Shown: piece after piece, positions 60,105-64,000 of the stretch
How the letters are laid out: each line of letters opens with the position of its first letter
How positions within the stretch are numbered: the stretch's first letter is position 1
Assembly (NCBI RefSeq): GCF_020085105.1
Contig: NC_058047.1
Coordinates: 18,388,501 to 18,452,500, forward strand
Direction: 5' to 3'
From: Siniperca chuatsi
Taxonomy: Eukaryota > Chordata > Actinopteri > Centrarchiformes > Sinipercidae
DNA length: 64,000 nt
The notes under the pieces: generated by a model
The model's database searches: none
Told to the model about the DNA's origin: nothing
What the model saw: the letters and a program-made list of their open reading frames with translations, nothing else
Translations under genes and position numbers: made by a program

Positions 60105-60110
60105 TTTATT
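60105..60110 (-). terminator. candidate poly(A) signal of shd
   Basis: AATAAA on the minus strand, about 520 bases past the shd stop codon. Confidence 0.4.
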
Positions 60111-60628
60111 AATTCTAGTATAAACATGAAAAATCAGCTAAATGTGACTTGTGAGGTTTTCACCTAACAACAGCAATATTTTTACCTGTGTCAATGAGGT
60201 GTTTTTTTATGGAACAGCAGTAATTAAATCTAAATTGTCTGCAGGTCTTCTGTAAACTGGGGCATCAGTACATTCAGAACATACAGACTTTTTCGCAGCT
60301 ACAGCTCTGCTAACTTATTCTGCATTACAGTCAGCCCCCTTGGTTCAGCAAGGAGATGAGAGAGGGGAGTTACAGCAAAGGTGGCCTGAAGTTCAGGTAT
60401 TGCATTTCATGTGAATCAGTCCCTCTGGATGTTAGAGACACTTGGCACAGGTACAACAGCAGTGGTGGGTGAGGGCATTATCCCCTGGTGTGTTGAATCA
60501 TCAAAAGTAGTCCAGTCCAACAAGAAGAGACAACTAGCGCTCCGCTGGGAAGATACCGTCAAACATTCAAGTTTTACGTGTCCAATCACAACGAATTCCT
60601 GGAGGACCAGGAAGAGTGTCAGGGTCAG

Positions 60629-60815
60629 TCAGAGTGTCTGCACCAGCACGGGGAACAGCAGGGACAGGTGCTCGGCCCCTCGGATCGGGAGTTTGTGCGA
60701 GGTGTAGAAGTGGATGACTTCTGGGATGGTGTCAAAGGGAGGGCTGTTCTGTCCCAGCACGTACTTGCCATCTTTACACTGGGTGAACTTCATGTGCATG
60801 AAACCCTGGCAGCTA
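60629..60815 (-). CDS. shd: SHB-family SH2 adaptor, terminal coding exon
   Basis: SHB/SHD/SHE/SHF are cytoplasmic adaptors with a single C-terminal SH2 domain that binds phosphotyrosines on receptors or kinase partners. This last exon starts one base before a codon boundary, joins the 63.6 kb exon in phase (CG + T = Arg) and reads SCQGFMHMKFTQCKDGKYVL, GQNSPPFDTIPEVIHFY, HKLPIRGAEHLSLLFP and VLVQTL to a TGA at 60629-60631. GFMHMK, VLGQNSPPF and KLPI-x-GAEH are specific to the SHB/SHF/SHD group. I choose SHD because mier2, plpp2 and an S1PR4-like gene are nearby, as in human 19p13.3. SHB or SHF is possible. Confidence 0.9.
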
Positions 60816-62080
60816 CTGTGAGGAAAAAACAGGAAGAATGGATTGAGAAAGGATGGAGACAAGAGAAGAAAGAGAGCGGGAGAGATCTGATATGAAAGTG
60901 AGAAAGAAGTGTAGGGGGCGAAAAGAGAGATGACATGAAATGTGGGTCACATAAAACATCATGCAGCCTTCCACACAATTTGTCACATAATGACACAGTG
61001 GAAATGACAGTCAGGATTTATGTTGATTTCTTTTTCCTGCACTTTGAGGATGATTCTAAACAAGATTTAACACTGTGTCACAAATTAGGACGGAATGGAC
61101 ATTATGATGGATGAATGAGTGGTGCAATAGCACATGGAAGGAAAGACAAAACCAGAGAGGGCTTTCAGAAAGGGCTAGCCGAGAGAACCACACTGGTTCC
61201 TTCCCTTTAAGTGCCAGGCAGCCACGACAGGACTTCCCCTTTAAGAGCCAGCCAGCCAGTCATGATGTATGTCTAATTATAGAAGCAGAGGGAAAGACAA
61301 GGGCTGACACGTCACCATAATTTTCATTGTTCTAGTAAACCAAATTAAATTTTGAAGAGCAGTGAAACCAAAAACACTCACTGTGAATACAGCCAAACAA
61401 CAGGCAGTTTGTGATCATCCCACTGGCCTCCAGAGCACTGATGCTTCATCACGTCAGCGCTCAGAGTTGACAGTGTGCTTTCATCCAGTCCTGTTTGTTT
61501 GGGGACTCTTTGTATCTCATGGTACACTAGAACCAACGCTCTTTCATAAATATTCATGTTGGTTTAAATCTGGCAGGCCTGTCTATTTCAGTGCTGACTA
61601 ACTTTGGAGTGTCTCTTCATTTTATCTCCATTAAACAACCTTAGTCATTCTTCGCATTGTCCACATTACAGTGTAATCTTATTAAACAGTAGGTGTGGTT
61701 CACTTTTTCCAAGGAACCCCACAATGACAGAAGCACATGGATGCTGCATTATTTTACAGAATTAAGCAGATATTGGTTGTTATTAAACAAGAGGTCCTTA
61801 CTGAAGGGTATATTGACATCATGGAGGTAGTGTCACTATCTTACAACAGCCAGCAAACCAGTCACAACACCCTGATAAAGGCTAACCTACTGCTTCTTTC
61901 CAATGTACACACAGACATGATGGAACATGTTATTTTCTGGAAAAAGGAAAATTCCAATTTATTAGCTACAACTTGGGTCTTATTTTTGTAGTTTTGGCTG
62001 CCATTTCTATCTTTTATTATAATCTGATGACAGAATGCAAGAGCACTTGTTTATACATTCCAGTAAATGGCCTTGATACT

Positions 62081-62146
62081 CAATACCCTTGAGTGTAATC
62101 TTGTGTCATATGTTTATATGACACAAGATTACACTCAAGGGTATTG
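62081..62146. repeat. perfect 30-bp inverted repeat, 6-nt loop
   Basis: The arms 62081-62110 and 62117-62146 are exactly complementary, in the last intron of shd. Confidence 0.95.
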
Positions 62147-62720
62147 TTGTCCCTTGAAATGTGTGGACTACAATGATGGAGGACAAGGGATACAATATAT
62201 GAGACAATGAAAAGGGAGACAAACATTTACAACATGCAGACAATTTCATATGCCATAAACAACAATGCTATGAAAAACATCAGGCATATTTAGAGTTAAA
62301 ACCAAAGGTGAGCGCACCAAAATGCTAGTAATAATCCCTAATTGCACAGAAAAACTGTGGAAAATAAGGAAGGTCAAAGTAGGTCAAAGTCTTTAAACTG
62401 TGATGGATGTTTATGAGTTTGGGTAATATTTTACCGGTCGCCTTGGTGTTCTCTTCCAAATACGTTTAGCTAGGAGCTGTATGATCATCAGACTGCTTTT
62501 GTTTCTTGCCCCATCTGACTTCTTTTTAGCGATGTTGTGTTCCTGGTTTACAGCAATTAACTTTGCGTGTACAATGTTATTATTACTGATTGGAATGATG
62601 GCTAAAACAAAGAAAATAAAGGCTGTATGAAACCAAAGCTTCCCTTTAAGCTGATTAAAGATCTAAGCAGCTTCAAATCTTTTCAGATTGTGCCATGCTG
62701 CTGTTCTTTGTTTTGTTAAG

Positions 62721-62759
62721 ACTCTGAGGGTCTACTTCAATGAAGTAGACCCTCAGAGT
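62721..62759. repeat. perfect 19-bp inverted repeat, 1-nt centre
   Basis: The arms 62721-62739 and 62741-62759 are exactly complementary around a single A. Confidence 0.95.
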
Positions 62760-63553
62760 TCCCCCTTTTAAACAACCGAAATAATATAAGGTCGATAGAT
62801 TTTGTAGTTTCATAAGAGATATTACTTCTTCCAAACCCCACATGCGCCATCTGGGGAACCAGAGCCAGCAGTGACCTTGTTGCTTGAGCAAAAGTGCGTG
62901 TGTATGTGTCTCTGTGTGTGTGTGTGTGTCAAACCCACTCTACTCATGTAAATGAGTAATGCATGAGCTTGTTTATATGTCAGCAGAACACAGTGACACT
63001 CCTACCCCCACTCCCATCCCTCCCTGATTCCCTTCTAGTGTGGCCCACAGAAGGTAATTCATATTCATTAGTGATTATGGGGAGGATGATGTGTGCACTG
63101 AAGTGTGCTCTACCTGCCTGATTACCACTTAAGAGGGCCCGTTGGGGCCAAAGAGGAAGGCCATGGAGAGGGGGCCAAGGATGGGGTGAGGACAGAAGGA
63201 TGATGGGAGAGCGGTGTGAGGCCGGGACGATGGATCATGGTAGTAATTACAAGGTAGAGATTTGACCAGATAAGCAGTGTTGTGCCCTGCAAATGAGTAT
63301 CGGGAGAGGAATCAGGGCAGCAGTGATCTTGAATGGGGGTGATGGTGGAGGGGAGGGAGAGACAGATGGAGAGGTGTGGAGAATGCGATATGAGATCGTT
63401 AGCTCAGGAGGCTTCACAAACACTTCGCGCACACACTCCTCAGTCGCACAACAGAAAAAATGAGAAGTGCGCAATTCAATTGTAAAGCTATTTATCGGAG
63501 AACGATAAATACGATTTGCTTGTTGTGGTAGGTCAGTGTGTGTGCATGTATAA

Positions 63554-63577
63554 GTGTGTGTGTGTGTGTGTGTGTGT
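63554..63577. repeat. (GT)12 run just past an shd donor
   Basis: On the shd transcript this is (CA)12, beginning 15 bases after the 5' splice site at 63592. Confidence 0.95.
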
Positions 63578-63591
63578 ATGTCCGAGTCTTA

Positions 63592-63834
<243 letters not shown>

Positions 63835-64000
63835 TTAACACAAAGTACAGCTGAGGCTGATGGGAATGTTATTAGTTTTGCAGCTATTTGGTCATAAACC
63901 AAAGTATTGGACAAATACAAACTTTGACCTGATGATGGCACTAGATGAATAGTAAAGGGATCACCGAAGTTATTACAATTCATCCTGAGGAGTGCATGAA

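Overview
The window is vertebrate nuclear DNA, most likely from a percomorph teleost fish. It has split genes with GT-AG introns, long CA/GT runs, and copies of short DNA transposons and LINE remnants of types common in spiny-rayed fish. All protein calls were made by reading translations and splice phases by eye; no search was run.

Layout, left to right: plpp2 (minus; only its first coding exon, 2.38-2.44 kb, lies inside); a type I cytokine receptor gene of the gp130/IL-12R-beta2/IL-27R-alpha class (minus, about 4.6-12.7 kb), which appears to carry disabling changes; mier2 (minus, 16.0-26.8 kb), reconstructed as 12 phase-consistent coding exons (534 codons) plus one probable extra exon; a roughly 22 kb gene-poor stretch (27.3-49.8 kb) rich in transposon remnants; an intact single-exon sphingosine-1-phosphate receptor (plus, 49.90-51.10 kb), best called s1pr4; another gene-poor stretch with Penelope-like and LINE remnants (51.5-60 kb); and the last two coding exons of an SHB-family SH2 adaptor, probably shd (minus, 60.63-63.71 kb, continuing off the right edge).

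The gene set matches human 19p13.3 as I remember it (PLPP2, MIER2, S1PR4, SHD), except that human has no cytokine receptor between PLPP2 and MIER2. The related human regions do carry such receptors: IL6ST and IL31RA near PLPP1 and MIER3 on 5q11, and IL12RB2 and IL23R near MIER1 on 1p31. The receptor here therefore looks like the member of an ancient phosphatase-receptor-MIER block that mammals lost, and that may now be decaying in this fish.

The genes do not form an operon or a pathway. MIER2 is a nuclear co-repressor scaffold for HDAC1/2. The S1P receptor, the cytokine receptor and SHD belong to leukocyte or lymphoid-type signalling, and PLPP2 dephosphorylates lipid phosphates including S1P. 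Other notable features are two perfect oestrogen-response-element palindromes inside a transposon in a mier2 intron, several perfect snap-back hairpins, and an shd exon bracketed by complementary GT and CA repeats.
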